Of a DNA stretch of 64,000 nucleotides, positions 44,659 through 53,329 are shown in pieces. A program made the position numbers and the translations under genes. This DNA is from Micromonospora costi (GTDB lineage: Bacteria; Actinomycetota; Actinomycetes; Mycobacteriales; Micromonosporaceae). How positions within the stretch are numbered: the stretch's first letter is position 1; each line of letters starts with the position of its first letter. The notes under the pieces were generated by a model that was not told the origin of the DNA, did no database searches, and was given only the letters and a program-made list of their open reading frames with translations. The stretch lies in NCBI RefSeq assembly GCF_003626655.1, contig NZ_RBAN01000001.1, positions 1,302,001-1,366,000 on the forward strand, read 5' to 3'.

Positions 44659-45435
44659 GTGCGCGTAAACACACTGAAGCGGGCTGCCGTCGCTTTCGCC
44701 CTGGCGCTGCCGGGCGCCGCGATCGCCGCGGTGGTCGCCGCGCCAGCGGCCCACGCGGACGGCTGCTACACCTGGACCCGCAACCTCTACCAGGGGCGCT
44801 CCGGCGCCGACGTGCGCCAGTTGCAGGTCCGCGTCGCGGGCTGGGCCGGTAACCGGGACATCGTGGAGAACGACGGCATCTTCGGTCCCAAGACCGCGGC
44901 GGCCGTGCGGCGCTTCCAGCAGGCGTACGGGCTGCGCGTGGACGGCGTGGCCGGCCCCGAGACGTACGCGAAGCTGTACGAGCTGCAGGACAACGACTGC
45001 ACGCCACGCCACTTCAGCTACAACGAGTTGGACGGCGGATGCGGCCAGGGCGGGTTCAGCGGCGGCCCCGTGTCGGCCACCGAGACCCGGCAGAACGCGC
45101 TGCGCACCATGTGGAAGCTGGAGGCGCTGCGGCGCAGCCTCGGCGACAAGCCGCTCTACGTCACGAGCGGCTTCCGCAGCCGGTCCTGCAACAACCAGGT
45201 CGGCGGCGCGTCCGACAGCCAGCACCTCTACGGCACCGCCGCGGACGTGGTGTCCCGCACCTCCTCGCTGTGCGAGGTGGGCCGGGCGGCCCGCAACAAC
45301 GGGTTCAGCGGCATCTTCGGGCCGGGCTACCCCGACCACGACGACCACATCCACGTCGACTCGCGACGGGAGAACAACAGCGACGGTGCCCCGAACACGA
45401 CGACCTGGTCCGCCCCGGACTGCGGGATCCGCTGA
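44659..45435 (+). CDS. Secreted M15-family D-Ala-D-Ala carboxypeptidase with peptidoglycan-binding domain
   Basis: Secreted zinc peptidase of 258 residues. The signal peptide is 1-33 (cut after AHA). The peptidoglycan-binding domain PF01471 runs from about 42 to 110 (GADVRQLQVRVAG, GIFGPKTAAAVRRFQQAYGLRVDG). The M15 domain has SGFRSRSCN, then the zinc ligands in SQHLYGTAADV, and HIHVDS near the end. The GTG at 44659 has GGGAGG six bases upstream. It likely trims stem peptides of peptidoglycan. Convergent with the second His/Cys-motif gene. Confidence 0.92.
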   Translation: MRVNTLKRAAVAFALALPGAAIAAVVAAPAAHADGCYTWTRNLYQGRSGADVRQLQVRVAGWAGNRDIVENDGIFGPKTAAAVRRFQQAYGLRVDGVAGPETYAKLYELQDNDCTPRHFSYNELDGGCGQGGFSGGPVSATETRQNALRTMWKLEALRRSLGDKPLYVTSGFRSRSCNNQVGGASDSQHLYGTAADVVSRTSSLCEVGRAARNNGFSGIFGPGYPDHDDHIHVDSRRENNSDGAPNTTTWSAPDCGIR

Positions 45436-45450
45436 CCGGGTCACCGGTGC

Positions 45451-45498
45451 GACGCCGGCCCGGCGCGGGGTGTGGGGGGTCCGCGCCGGGTCGGCGTC
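45451..45498. terminator. Bidirectional terminator between the M15 gene and the His/Cys-motif gene
   Basis: An 18-pair stem (GACGCCGGCCCGGCGCGG arm, one G-U pair) and a 12-base loop, 15 bases after the M15 stop. Confidence 0.8.
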
Positions 45499-45584
45499 TT
45501 CCTGCCCGGCCCGGGCCGGCGTCTGCCTGCCCCGGGCCGGGCGGCGCCGTCTGGCCCGGGCCGGGCCGGCGGGTGCGCCCGCGC

Positions 45585-46064
45585 TCAGCTGGCCCGGGGC
45601 CAGCGCGGAGCGGCGGCGGGCGCCGGATGGCCGGTGCCGGCGGCGTTCACCACCGGCCGTACGCCCGGCGGCACCACCCGGGCGGCCTGGCCGCGGACCG
45701 GTGGCACACCCCGGTCGGCCGGACGCTGCGGCGGAAAGGCGGCGGGGCGGGCGGGCTGGGCCGGGCCGGTGGCGGTGAACGGGAAGGGCACGTGCACGAA
45801 GGGATTGCCGTGCCGGATCAGCGCGTCGACCTGGCGGTCGTTGAGCCCGTGGGCGAGCAGCACCCGCCGGCCCCAGCGGTGGAGCCGGCACGGGTAGGTG
45901 GCGCCGTCGTTGCGGCACTTCGGCCCGGCCGGCCACTCCTCCGCGGCGTGCACCACCACCGCCCGCACCGCGAGCCGTACGTCCTCGGGGGTCAGCGGTG
46001 CCGGCACCGGCACCTCCCCCAACACCTGGTCGATGGGATCCGTCGACTGCTCACCAACACGCAC
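45585..46064 (-). CDS. Small His/Cys-motif protein, paralog 2, with Pro-rich tail
   Basis: Protein of 159 residues, no signal peptide. The core matches paralog 1: LAVRAVVVHAAEEWPAGPKC then CRNDGATYPCRLHRWGRRVLL, again with H-x10-C-x8-C-x2-H. A helical block HGLNDRQVDALIRHGNP follows, then an additional 60-residue Pro/Ala/Arg-rich tail absent in paralog 1. The GTG at 46064 has GGGAGG six bases upstream. It is convergent with the secreted M15 carboxypeptidase. Function unknown. Confidence 0.7.
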   Translation of the reverse strand: MRVGEQSTDPIDQVLGEVPVPAPLTPEDVRLAVRAVVVHAAEEWPAGPKCRNDGATYPCRLHRWGRRVLLAHGLNDRQVDALIRHGNPFVHVPFPFTATGPAQPARPAAFPPQRPADRGVPPVRGQAARVVPPGVRPVVNAAGTGHPAPAAAPRWPRAS

Positions 46065-46088
46065 GGCAGGCCTCCCGCAGCTCGGCAG

Positions 46089-46112
46089 GGGTGCGGCGGG
46101 CCCGCCGCACCC
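46089..46112 (-). terminator. 24-bp perfect palindrome after the ATPase gene
   Basis: Arms GGGTGCGGCGGG and its complement touch without a loop. It lies 40 bases past the ATPase stop and 25 bases before the His/Cys-motif start, so it could terminate one gene or act in the other's leader. Confidence 0.6.
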
Positions 46113-46152
46113 GCATCCTCGGCCAGTGGTACGGCCGCCGCCGACCGAAAGT

Positions 46153-47577
46153 TCAATCCCGGTACGCGGCCAGCAGCTCCTCCGGCGAGATGCTCCGGAC
46201 ACCGCCGGCGACCACCCCGCCGCGGGAGACCGCGACCGGCAGCGTCCCCTCGTCCGCGCCCGGGAGCCAGGCCCTTCGCTGGAGCAGCCGCCAAAGGTCG
46301 TCCTCGTCGAACGGCCGGTCATCCCGCCAGCTGATCGCGCCGACGAACGTGATCCGCCCGGCGACGGGCGCACGGTCGGCGCCCACGAGCGGGACCTCGA
46401 TGTCGCTGGCCCTCGTCCAGTAACCGCCCACCTCGGCGGTGCCCGGGGGCAGCCGGTCCGGGGGCAGCCGGCGCAGGGCCTCGCGGACGAGCGGCTCGAC
46501 GGCCCGCGCGCGCCAGTCCGGCCAGGCCGCGGCGATGCGGTCGAGGGTCAGGTCCGCCCTACCGCGCTCCACCTCGGCCAGGTGCGGGCCGAGGAACGCC
46601 GTCCAGAACGGCAGGTGCGGATCGGTCGGGGTGTACCGCGTCTCCCGCGACGCGCGCACGGACAGCGGCAGGTCCGCCTCGACCGCCCGCTGCTCGGTGA
46701 GCGTCCGGAGCGCCCGGGTGAGCGACGCCTGCGGAAGGCCCCCGGAGGCCCGTTCGATCAGTGAGAACGTCCGCGCGCCGCCGCCGATCGCCCGCAGCAC
46801 CCACCCGACCTGGGACTGCGCGGGGTGGTCGGCCGCCAGCGACCGCTCACCGCCGACGACGAGCGCCGAGGTCGGGTCGGCGACCGCCTGCGTCAGGTAC
46901 GCCTGCGGCGGGGTGCCCGATGGCCACTCGTCGACGACCAGCGGCAGGCCGCCGCAGACCAGGTAGGCGTCGAGGGCGTCCGCGGCCGGGAGGTCCAGCA
47001 CGTCACCCACCTCGGCTGGGGTCAGCGGCGCCACGACCACCTCCTCCGCGCAGCGATGGAACGGCCGGCCGACGGCGGTGAGCGCCTCCATCGCCGGGAC
47101 GTCCGACCCCACACCGACCACGAGGACCGGCCGCCGGGACAGGTGCCGGTCGAACGCCGTCCGCAGGGTGCCCTCGAAGCTCGGGTCGGCGGCGGCGAGG
47201 TGGGGCATCCCGTCCAGGACGACGACGGCGCGCCGGTCGGCCGGCAGCGCGTCGGCGAGCAGGGCGAGCACGGCGTCCCAGGTGTGCGGGACCGGAGCCT
47301 CGAACAGATCGGCCCCGGGGAGGGTCGACCGGGCCGCCGCCTCGACGAACAGCGCGAGTTCGGCCGCCGGGGTGGGCTGCGCCGAGGCGGTGAAGTACAG
47401 GTACGGGACGCCGGACCGGGTCAGGAACTCCTCCACCAACCGCGACTTGCCCACCTGCGGGCGGCCACGCAGGAACACGACCCGGCCCGGACGATCCGCC
47501 CGGTCGTCGCGGCGCACCCCGTCCAGCAGGTCGTCGAGCCGGGCGAGGTCCCGCGCCCGCCCCACGAAGCAGCCCAC
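46153..47577 (-). CDS. AAA ATPase with DUF234-like C-terminal domain
   Basis: Archaeal-type ATPase family protein of 474 residues. Walker A is G38-x4-G-K44-S45 (GRPQVGKSRLVEEF) and the Walker B-like strand RRAVVVLDGMPHLA lacks the classical acidic pair. A winged-helix portion (QSQVGWVLRAIGGGARTFSLIERASGGLPQASLTRAL) precedes the C-terminal domain. That domain usually has the nuclease motif ECK; here ITFVGAISW replaces it, so nuclease function is doubtful. Such ATPases are often toxin- or mobile-element-linked in origin. Role unknown. Confidence 0.75.
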   Translation of the reverse strand: MGCFVGRARDLARLDDLLDGVRRDDRADRPGRVVFLRGRPQVGKSRLVEEFLTRSGVPYLYFTASAQPTPAAELALFVEAAARSTLPGADLFEAPVPHTWDAVLALLADALPADRRAVVVLDGMPHLAAADPSFEGTLRTAFDRHLSRRPVLVVGVGSDVPAMEALTAVGRPFHRCAEEVVVAPLTPAEVGDVLDLPAADALDAYLVCGGLPLVVDEWPSGTPPQAYLTQAVADPTSALVVGGERSLAADHPAQSQVGWVLRAIGGGARTFSLIERASGGLPQASLTRALRTLTEQRAVEADLPLSVRASRETRYTPTDPHLPFWTAFLGPHLAEVERGRADLTLDRIAAAWPDWRARAVEPLVREALRRLPPDRLPPGTAEVGGYWTRASDIEVPLVGADRAPVAGRITFVGAISWRDDRPFDEDDLWRLLQRRAWLPGADEGTLPVAVSRGGVVAGGVRSISPEELLAAYRD

Positions 47578-47601
47578 ACCCCGATACTGGCAAAGACCGG
47601 G

Positions 47602-48354
47602 TCAGACCAGGCCGGCGTCGTGCACGAGCAGCGCCACCTGCACCCGGTTGTTGAGGTCGAGGCGGGTCAGCAGGCGCGAGACGTAGGCCTTCACGGTCGC
47701 CACGCTCATGTGCAGGTCGCCCGCGATCTCCGCGTTGGTCCGCCCCCGGCCCAACGCGACGGCGACCTCCCGCTCCCGTTCGCTCAGCACGTCGAGCAGC
47801 CGCAGGGCGCGTTCCCGCCTGGGGTCCGGGCCGGCGGCCGGTACGGCGCCGGTGACGTGGGCGATCAGCGTGCGCGTGACCGCCGGGGACAGGGTCGCCT
47901 CCCCCGCTGCCACCCGGCGTACCGCCTGCACGATCTCGGCGGGCGGAGTGTCCTTGAGCAGGAAACCGGCCGCGCCGGCACGCAGTGCCCGGAGCACCTG
48001 CTCGTCGGCGTGGAAGGTGGTCAGCACCAGCACCTCGGGCGGGTCCGGCAGCTTCCGCAGCGCCTCGGTCGCGGCCAGCCCGTCCAGGCGGGGCATTCGG
48101 ATGTCCATGAGCACCACGTCGGGCCGGCCGGCGGCGACCGCCGCCGGCACCTCCCCGCCGTCGGCGGCCTCCCCTACGACCCGCAGGTCCGGTACGCCGC
48201 CGAGGATCATCGACAGCCCGGCCCGGACCAGCGGGTCGTCGTCGACGACGAGCACCCGCACCGGCCGGTCCGGCGTGCCCGGCCCGTCGCCGCCGGCCGG
48301 GGGCACCCGGGGGGTCGCGCCCGGCGCCGGACCGGCCCCGTCGGCGCCGCTCAT
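47602..48354 (-). CDS. NarL/LuxR-family response regulator
   Basis: Two-component regulator of 250 residues. The receiver has VRVLVVDDDPLVRAG, phospho-acceptor Asp in VVLMDIRMPRLDG and the Lys in GFLLKDTPP. The HTH is LSEREREVAVALGRGRTNAEIAGDLHMSVATVKAYVSRLLTRL. A long disordered N-terminal stretch (about 30 residues) precedes the receiver; an internal start is possible. Its ATG overlaps the kinase stop (ATGA). It may control the divergent ABC exporter operon. Confidence 0.92.
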   Translation of the reverse strand: MSGADGAGPAPGATPRVPPAGGDGPGTPDRPVRVLVVDDDPLVRAGLSMILGGVPDLRVVGEAADGGEVPAAVAAGRPDVVLMDIRMPRLDGLAATEALRKLPDPPEVLVLTTFHADEQVLRALRAGAAGFLLKDTPPAEIVQAVRRVAAGEATLSPAVTRTLIAHVTGAVPAAGPDPRRERALRLLDVLSEREREVAVALGRGRTNAEIAGDLHMSVATVKAYVSRLLTRLDLNNRVQVALLVHDAGLV

Positions 48355-49604
48355 GCCGCCGGCCACGGCAGCCACGCGGCCAGCCGGAAGTCGCCCGCGT
48401 CGTCCCGCCCGTACTCCAGCCGGCCGCCGGCCAGCGTGACCCGTTCGCTGATCCCGACCAGGCCGGTGCCGGCGCCGGGGATCTCCGCGTCGGTCACCCC
48501 GCCGATCGGCCACCGGTTGCGGATCTCGACGGTGAGCCCGGCACCCGGGCCGCCGGAGACGCCGACGGTCACCACGGCCCCGGGGGCGTGCTTGCGCGCG
48601 TTGGTCAGCCCCTCCTGCACGATCCGGTACGCGCTGCGGCCCACCGCCGCGGGCAGCGACTCCGGGGCGGCCACCAGGTCGGTGGCGTTGACCCGGACGC
48701 CGGCCGCGCGGGACTCCTGGATCAGCGCCGGCAGGTCCGCGAGGGTGGGCTGCGGGCGCTCCGGCTCCTCCTCGGCGTCGGTCTCCGCGCGCAGCACCCC
48801 GATCACCTCGCGCAGGTCCTGGAGGGCCGCGTGCGCACTGCCGCGGATCACGCCGGCGGCCTTCGCGACCTCCTCGGCGGGCGCGTCCGGGCGGAACTCC
48901 AGCGCGCCGGCGTGCAGGCTGAGCAGCGAGATCCGGTGCGCGAGCACGTCGTGCATCTCCCGGGCGATCCGCGTGCGTTCGAGCTGGCGGGCCTGCGCCA
49001 CCCGCAACTGCTGCTCCGCCTCGGCCCGTTCGGCGCGCTCCCGCAGCGACACCACGAGCTGCCGACGCGCCCGGACGAACATCCCCCACGCGAGCACGGT
49101 CACACTGATGACGACGCCCCACGCCGTGGACACCCAGTACGGCATGTCTGGCTCGGGCCGCAGGTAGGCGAAGGCGAAGTTGGTGCAGAGGCCGGCCGCG
49201 GTGATGGCCAGCGCGACCGCCGTGCGCCGGTGCACCACCACGGTGAAGTAGAGGATCAGCAGCGGGAACGCACCGGCCATCGAGAACGCCGTGAACGGCA
49301 GGCTGGCCACCGCGACCCCCACCGGCCAGCGCCGGCGGACCCACAGCATCCCGCAGCAGAGCAGCCCGACCAGACCGTCCGCCGCGATCATCCAGTCGTA
49401 CGGCAGCCGGGGGGCGAGTTCCGGATCCGGCGCGGTCGCGTCCCCGGTCACCACGAGGACCCAGAACAACGACAGCAGGAAGGCGACGCCGTCCACGATC
49501 CAGTCGCGGGTGGTTCGCCTCGGGTGCGGCCGCGCCCGGTCGACCGGCACGCTCAACGCCCCGGGCAGCAGCCACGGGTGGTCCGGCACGACGGCGCTGG
49601 TCAC
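48351..49604 (-). CDS. NarL-type sensor histidine kinase (HisKA_3)
   Basis: Membrane kinase of 417 residues. An N-terminal hydrophobic region with about five transmembrane helices serves as the sensor. The dimerisation motif RTRIAREMHDVLAHRISLLSLHAG carries the phospho-His. A HATPase domain follows with ayrivqegLTNARKHAPGA (N box) and GTGLVGISERV. The GTG start lies six bases after TAGCAT. Paired with the regulator gene by a four-base overlap and divergent from an ABC transporter, a pattern seen in antibiotic-stress sensing systems. Confidence 0.92.
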   Translation of the reverse strand: MTSAVVPDHPWLLPGALSVPVDRARPHPRRTTRDWIVDGVAFLLSLFWVLVVTGDATAPDPELAPRLPYDWMIAADGLVGLLCCGMLWVRRRWPVGVAVASLPFTAFSMAGAFPLLILYFTVVVHRRTAVALAITAAGLCTNFAFAYLRPEPDMPYWVSTAWGVVISVTVLAWGMFVRARRQLVVSLRERAERAEAEQQLRVAQARQLERTRIAREMHDVLAHRISLLSLHAGALEFRPDAPAEEVAKAAGVIRGSAHAALQDLREVIGVLRAETDAEEEPERPQPTLADLPALIQESRAAGVRVNATDLVAAPESLPAAVGRSAYRIVQEGLTNARKHAPGAVVTVGVSGGPGAGLTVEIRNRWPIGGVTDAEIPGAGTGLVGISERVTLAGGRLEYGRDDAGDFRLAAWLPWPAA

Positions 49605-49610
49605 GCGCCC

Positions 49611-49616
49611 ATGCTA
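49611..49616 (-). promoter_or_regulatory. -10 box of leaderless kinase promoter
   Basis: TAGCAT on the minus strand, six bases before the GTG of the kinase. Confidence 0.5.
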
Positions 49617-49723
49617 GACAGCGCCGGTGGCCGGCAGCCAGCTACCAAAGTCGACACCGGGCCTCGACCAAGGTCGGTGCGATCGCCGACCGCCGGCCGC
49701 TGCGCGCGGCCGGGCGGCGCGAG

Positions 49724-49729
49724 CAGGCT
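49724..49729 (+). promoter_or_regulatory. -10-like box before the ABC operon
   Basis: CAGGCT, six bases before the ATG at 49736; a weaker match than the others but no ribosome site is visible. Confidence 0.35.
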
Positions 49730-49735
49730 CGACAC

Positions 49736-50629
49736 ATGATCAGCGTGGAGAACCTGAGCAAGCGGTACGGCCGGCACCAAGCCGTCGACGACGTGTCGTT
49801 CCGCTGCGAGCCCGGCACGGTGACCGGGTTCCTCGGGCCGAACGGCGCCGGCAAGTCCACCACCCTCCGGATGCTCTGCGGGCTGACCCCGCCGACCGCC
49901 GGCCGTGCCAGCGTGGGCGGGCGGGCCTACCGGGACCTGCCCAACCCGGGACGGGAGGTCGGTGTGCTGCTGGACGCCTCGGCCCAGCACGCCGGGCGGA
50001 CCGGCCGGGAGGCGCTGGCCGTGGCCGCGCAGACCATGGGGCTGGACCGGCGTGAGGTGGGCGCGAAGCTCGACCTCGTGGGGCTGGACGCCGCGGCGGC
50101 GCGGCGTCGGGTCCGCGCGTACTCGCTGGGCATGCGGCAGCGCCTCGGCCTGGCGCTGGCGCTGCTCGGCGACCCGCGGGTGCTGATCCTCGACGAGCCG
50201 GCCAACGGGCTGGACCCTGAGGGGATCTTCTGGATGCGCGGGTTGCTGCGCGACTTCGCCGACCGGGGCGGCACGGTGCTGCTCTCTTCCCACCTGCTGC
50301 GCGAGGTGGAGGCGGTCGCGGACCGGCTGGTGGTCATCGGGGGCGGCCGGATCGTGGCCCAGGGCGACAAGGCGGAACTGCTCGCCGGCGGCGGCACGCT
50401 GGTGCGCGCCCGCGACACCGGGGCGCTGCGCCGTGCTCTGGACGCCGCCGGCCTCGGCGCCCGGGAGGCGACCGACGGGCTCGTGGTCCGCGCCGACAGC
50501 GAGGCTGTCGGTCAGGCCGCCGCCGACGCCGGGGTCGTCCTCACCGAGCTGCGCCCGGACGACGGCGGGCTGGAGCAGCTCTTCCTGTCCCTCACCGCCG
50601 CCGAGTCGTCCAAGGAGGCCGGGAAGTGA
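49736..50629 (+). CDS. ABC exporter ATP-binding protein
   Basis: ATPase subunit of 297 residues. Walker A is GPNGAGKSTTLRML, signature YSLGMRQRLGLALALLGDP, Walker B VLILDEPANGLDPEG, and the H loop is in LLSSHLLREVEAV. It is of the CcmA/NatA-like drug or peptide export type. The last 80 residues form the usual C-terminal extra domain. Its stop overlaps the permease GTG (GTGA). Substrate unknown; the divergent two-component pair suggests induction by an extracellular compound. Confidence 0.93.
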   Translation: MISVENLSKRYGRHQAVDDVSFRCEPGTVTGFLGPNGAGKSTTLRMLCGLTPPTAGRASVGGRAYRDLPNPGREVGVLLDASAQHAGRTGREALAVAAQTMGLDRREVGAKLDLVGLDAAAARRRVRAYSLGMRQRLGLALALLGDPRVLILDEPANGLDPEGIFWMRGLLRDFADRGGTVLLSSHLLREVEAVADRLVVIGGGRIVAQGDKAELLAGGGTLVRARDTGALRRALDAAGLGAREATDGLVVRADSEAVGQAAADAGVVLTELRPDDGGLEQLFLSLTAAESSKEAGK

Positions 50630-51420
50630 CCACCACGACCGCACCCACGGCACCCGCCGTCGCGCCCGAGCACCGTCCGGGCGTACGGAGGCCGTCCCTG
50701 CTCCGCCTGACCGCGGTGGAGCTGCGCAAGCTCTCCGACACCCGGGCCGGGCTGTGGCTGCTGATCACCATCGGGCTGGTCACCGCGGTGATCGTCACCC
50801 TCCAGCTGATCTACGCCGACGCGGCGGACCAGACGTTCGCGAGCTTCTTCGTGCCGTCGCTGCTACCCGTCGGGGTACTGCTGCCCGTGCTGGGCATCCT
50901 CTCCATCACCGCCGAGTGGTCGCAGCGGACCGCGCTCGTGACGTACGCCCTCGTACCCCGCCGGGAGCGGGTGGTCGTCGCGAAGCTGGTCGCCGTAGTG
51001 CTGGCCGCGCTCGCCTCCGTGCTGGCCAGCCTCACGGTCGCGGCGGCCGGCACGCTGATCGCCGGCGCGACCGGCGGCGCGGGGCGCTGGGAGTTCGACG
51101 AGGCGCTGCTGCTGAACGCCGTGGTCTTCCAGGTCGCCAACGTGCTGATGGGCGCCGGTTTCGGGCTGCTGCTGCTCAACACGCCGCTGGCCATCGTGAC
51201 CTACCTGCTGCTGCCCACCGTGTGGTCGGTCGTCGGCGAACTGGTGCCGGCGCTGCGCGGGCCGGCCGGCTGGCTGGACACGGGCCGCACCATGGAGCCC
51301 CTGTTCAGCAGTTCCCTGGCCGGCGAGCAGTGGGCCCGACTGGGAGTGTCGCTGCTGGTCTGGCTGGCCGTGCCGGTGGCCGCCGGGCTCGTCCGGACGC
51401 TGCGTCGCGAGGTGGCCTGA
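50626..51420 (+). CDS. ABC exporter permease
   Basis: Membrane protein of 264 residues with six hydrophobic segments, ABC-2 type. An N-terminal cytoplasmic stretch (MTTTTAPTAPAVAPEHRPG) is followed by LRLTAVELRKLSDTRAGLWLL, the usual amphipathic entry helix. Pairs with the ATPase upstream to form a homodimeric exporter or part of one. Confidence 0.9.
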   Translation: MTTTTAPTAPAVAPEHRPGVRRPSLLRLTAVELRKLSDTRAGLWLLITIGLVTAVIVTLQLIYADAADQTFASFFVPSLLPVGVLLPVLGILSITAEWSQRTALVTYALVPRRERVVVAKLVAVVLAALASVLASLTVAAAGTLIAGATGGAGRWEFDEALLLNAVVFQVANVLMGAGFGLLLLNTPLAIVTYLLLPTVWSVVGELVPALRGPAGWLDTGRTMEPLFSSSLAGEQWARLGVSLLVWLAVPVAAGLVRTLRREVA

Positions 51421-51422
51421 CC

Positions 51423-52163
51423 ATGGCCGGCCGCTCCGGCACGAGGGTCGGCGGCGGCGCGACCGACCTGGTCGTGATGTGGGGCGGGTTCCCCCTGCTC
51501 GGCGCCGGGGCGGGCGCGCTGCTCGGCTCCGCGGCGGGCTGGATCTCCGACCTGCCGTGGGTGCCGCTGCGGGGCCTGTTCGAGGCGCTGTCCCGGCTGC
51601 CGCAGCCGCACGTGACGATCGGCGCCGCCTCGGTGGGGGTCGTGGCCGCGCTGCTGCTGGCCGGCGCGGGCACCGCCGAGCGGCTCACCGTGACGGTCGA
51701 CGGGCAGCGTGCCGTCCTGCGGCGGGACGGCCGGGACCGGGACGTGTCCCGGCACGAGGTCCGGGCCGTCCTCGTCGACGGGCGGGAGCTGGTCCTGCTC
51801 GACACCGACGGGGGCGAACTGGTCCGGGAGACCTCGGATCTGGCCCGCGACCGGCTGCGGTCGGCGTTCCGGGCGCACGGCTGGCCGTGGGCGGAGGAGG
51901 ATCCGCACCGGGCCGCGTACCGGCTGTGGGTGGCCGGGCTGCCCGGGCTGCCGGAGGGGGCGGACGCGCTGCTGCGGGCCCGGGAGCGGGCGGTGGAGAA
52001 GGACCGCCGCGACGACGTCCGGGAGCTGCGCCGGGAACTGGGGCGGATCGGGGTGGTGGTGCGGGACGAGGGAGGCCGGCAGTACTGGCGGCTGACCGGG
52101 CGGGCCGTCCTACCCGCGGCCGAACCTCCGCCGGCGACCCGGCCGGAGCCCGACCGTCGGTAG
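51423..52163 (+). CDS. YqeB-family membrane protein
   Basis: Protein of 246 residues. Two N-terminal transmembrane helices (LVVMWGGFPLLGAGAGALLGSAAG and TIGAASVGVVAALLLAGAG) precede a cytoplasmic domain with LTVTVDGQRAVLRRDGRDRDVSRHEVRAVLVDGRELVLLDTD (PH-like fold). A helical block RERAVEKDRRDDVRELRRELGRIGVVVRDE follows, ending in QYWRLTGRAV. It matches the YqeB family of actinomycetes, of unknown function. It starts two bases after the permease stop, so it is part of the ABC operon. Confidence 0.85.
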   Translation: MAGRSGTRVGGGATDLVVMWGGFPLLGAGAGALLGSAAGWISDLPWVPLRGLFEALSRLPQPHVTIGAASVGVVAALLLAGAGTAERLTVTVDGQRAVLRRDGRDRDVSRHEVRAVLVDGRELVLLDTDGGELVRETSDLARDRLRSAFRAHGWPWAEEDPHRAAYRLWVAGLPGLPEGADALLRARERAVEKDRRDDVRELRRELGRIGVVVRDEGGRQYWRLTGRAVLPAAEPPPATRPEPDRR

Positions 52164-52188
52164 CGCCCCGGCGTGGTGCGGGCGCTAC
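52160..52188. terminator. Bidirectional terminator overlapping two stops
   Basis: A 9-bp stem GTAGCGCCC with an 11-base loop; the arms overlap the stop codons of the two convergent genes. Confidence 0.65.
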
Positions 52189-53195
52189 GGCTGTGGGCGG
52201 GCCGGTCGGCCCGCGACGGGAGCGTCCGCGAACGCCAGCCGGTTGGCCAGCAGCAGCGCCATCCCGAGGCCGGCGAGCACCCCGACCAGGGAGTACAGGA
52301 TGTCGGAGTCGGCGGAGTTGATGGGGCTGTTGCCGGCCAGGGCCGTGAACGGGGCGCCGATCCGCAGGGTCATGGTGAGCAGGGCGGCGACGACCATCAT
52401 CGCGGTGGGGCCGACCAGCGCGGCGAGGGCGGCCAGCCCCTGCCGTCCCCAGTCCGGCCGGCCACCCGGCCAGTCCCACGCCAGCAGGGTGACCCCGGTC
52501 AGCAGCACCGCGCTGAGGGCGAGTTGCGGCAGCATCCGGGTGCCGGGCGCGGTGGTGCGCAGCAGCCCGACGCCGAGCACGGCGGCCGCGCCCAACCCGA
52601 CGGCCAGCCAGCACCGGGCCCGGGTCGCGGCCGGCGCCGCCGCGAGCGCCGCGGCGACGGCCACCACGACCAGCAGCGCGCCCGTGGTGAAGGCCGCCGG
52701 GTTCAGCTCCGGCTCCCGGTCGGTCGGCGACTCGATGGTGGCGGCCACCAGCGTCAGCACCCCGGCCACGCAGGCCGCGCCGGTGAGCACCGGCCGGTCC
52801 GGGCCGGGGGCGGGCGCGCGCATCTCGCGCCGTACGAGCGGGGTGGCGACCGCGGCGACGACCGCGCAGCCGGCGGCGGCGAGCAGCACGGTGGCCCCGG
52901 CGCCGGTCGGGTCGGCCCGGTCGACGGCCAGGTCGGCGGCGACCCAGGCGCCGCCGAGCAGCACCGCGGTGCGGCTCCACCACCGGTCGCCGCGGCCGGC
53001 GAGGAGCAGCCCGAGGACGACCGCCACGATGGTGGCGAACCGCAGGTCGCGGGCCCAGTAGGCGTTGTTGCCGGGGAACCGCTCGGACCACGGGCCGAGC
53101 GGCTCGGTCAGCGGTTGCAGCACGGTCATGTTGACCGCCCAGAGCACGGCGCCGACGGCGGCGAGGAGCAGCCCGGCCGGGCGCGCGAGTCGCAT
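52185..53195 (-). CDS. Integral membrane protein, unknown function
   Basis: Protein of 336 residues with about nine to ten transmembrane segments (for example LLLAAVGAVLWAVNMTV and FATIVAVVLGLLLAG). No Cys pairs or transporter signature was recognised. Loops with charged residues (WSERFPGNNAYWARDLRF, ESPTDREPELNPAA) lie between helices. Actinomycete-specific; no role can be assigned. It is convergent with the YqeB-like gene. Confidence 0.65.
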   Translation of the reverse strand: MRLARPAGLLLAAVGAVLWAVNMTVLQPLTEPLGPWSERFPGNNAYWARDLRFATIVAVVLGLLLAGRGDRWWSRTAVLLGGAWVAADLAVDRADPTGAGATVLLAAAGCAVVAAVATPLVRREMRAPAPGPDRPVLTGAACVAGVLTLVAATIESPTDREPELNPAAFTTGALLVVVAVAAALAAAPAATRARCWLAVGLGAAAVLGVGLLRTTAPGTRMLPQLALSAVLLTGVTLLAWDWPGGRPDWGRQGLAALAALVGPTAMMVVAALLTMTLRIGAPFTALAGNSPINSADSDILYSLVGVLAGLGMALLLANRLAFADAPVAGRPARPQP

Positions 53196-53283
53196 CAGGG
53201 AACGGTAACGGCCGCGTCGCCGCTCGGCGACCCCGTCGGGGCGCGTCCGTCCCGGAGGTTTCCGGACGGGTCGGAACGCGGAC

Positions 53284-53314
53284 GGGCCCGCACCGGTGGT
53301 TCCGGTGCGGGCCC
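53284..53314 (-). terminator. Terminator hairpin after the metalloprotease gene
   Basis: A 13-bp perfect stem GGGCCCGCACCGG with a TGGTT loop, 16 bases past the stop. Confidence 0.82.
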
Positions 53315-53329
53315 GCGGAACGGGTGGTG

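Noticed and set aside
46825..49167. 780-codon plus-strand open frame
   Set aside because: Antisense to the ATPase, response regulator and kinase genes; no recognisable family.
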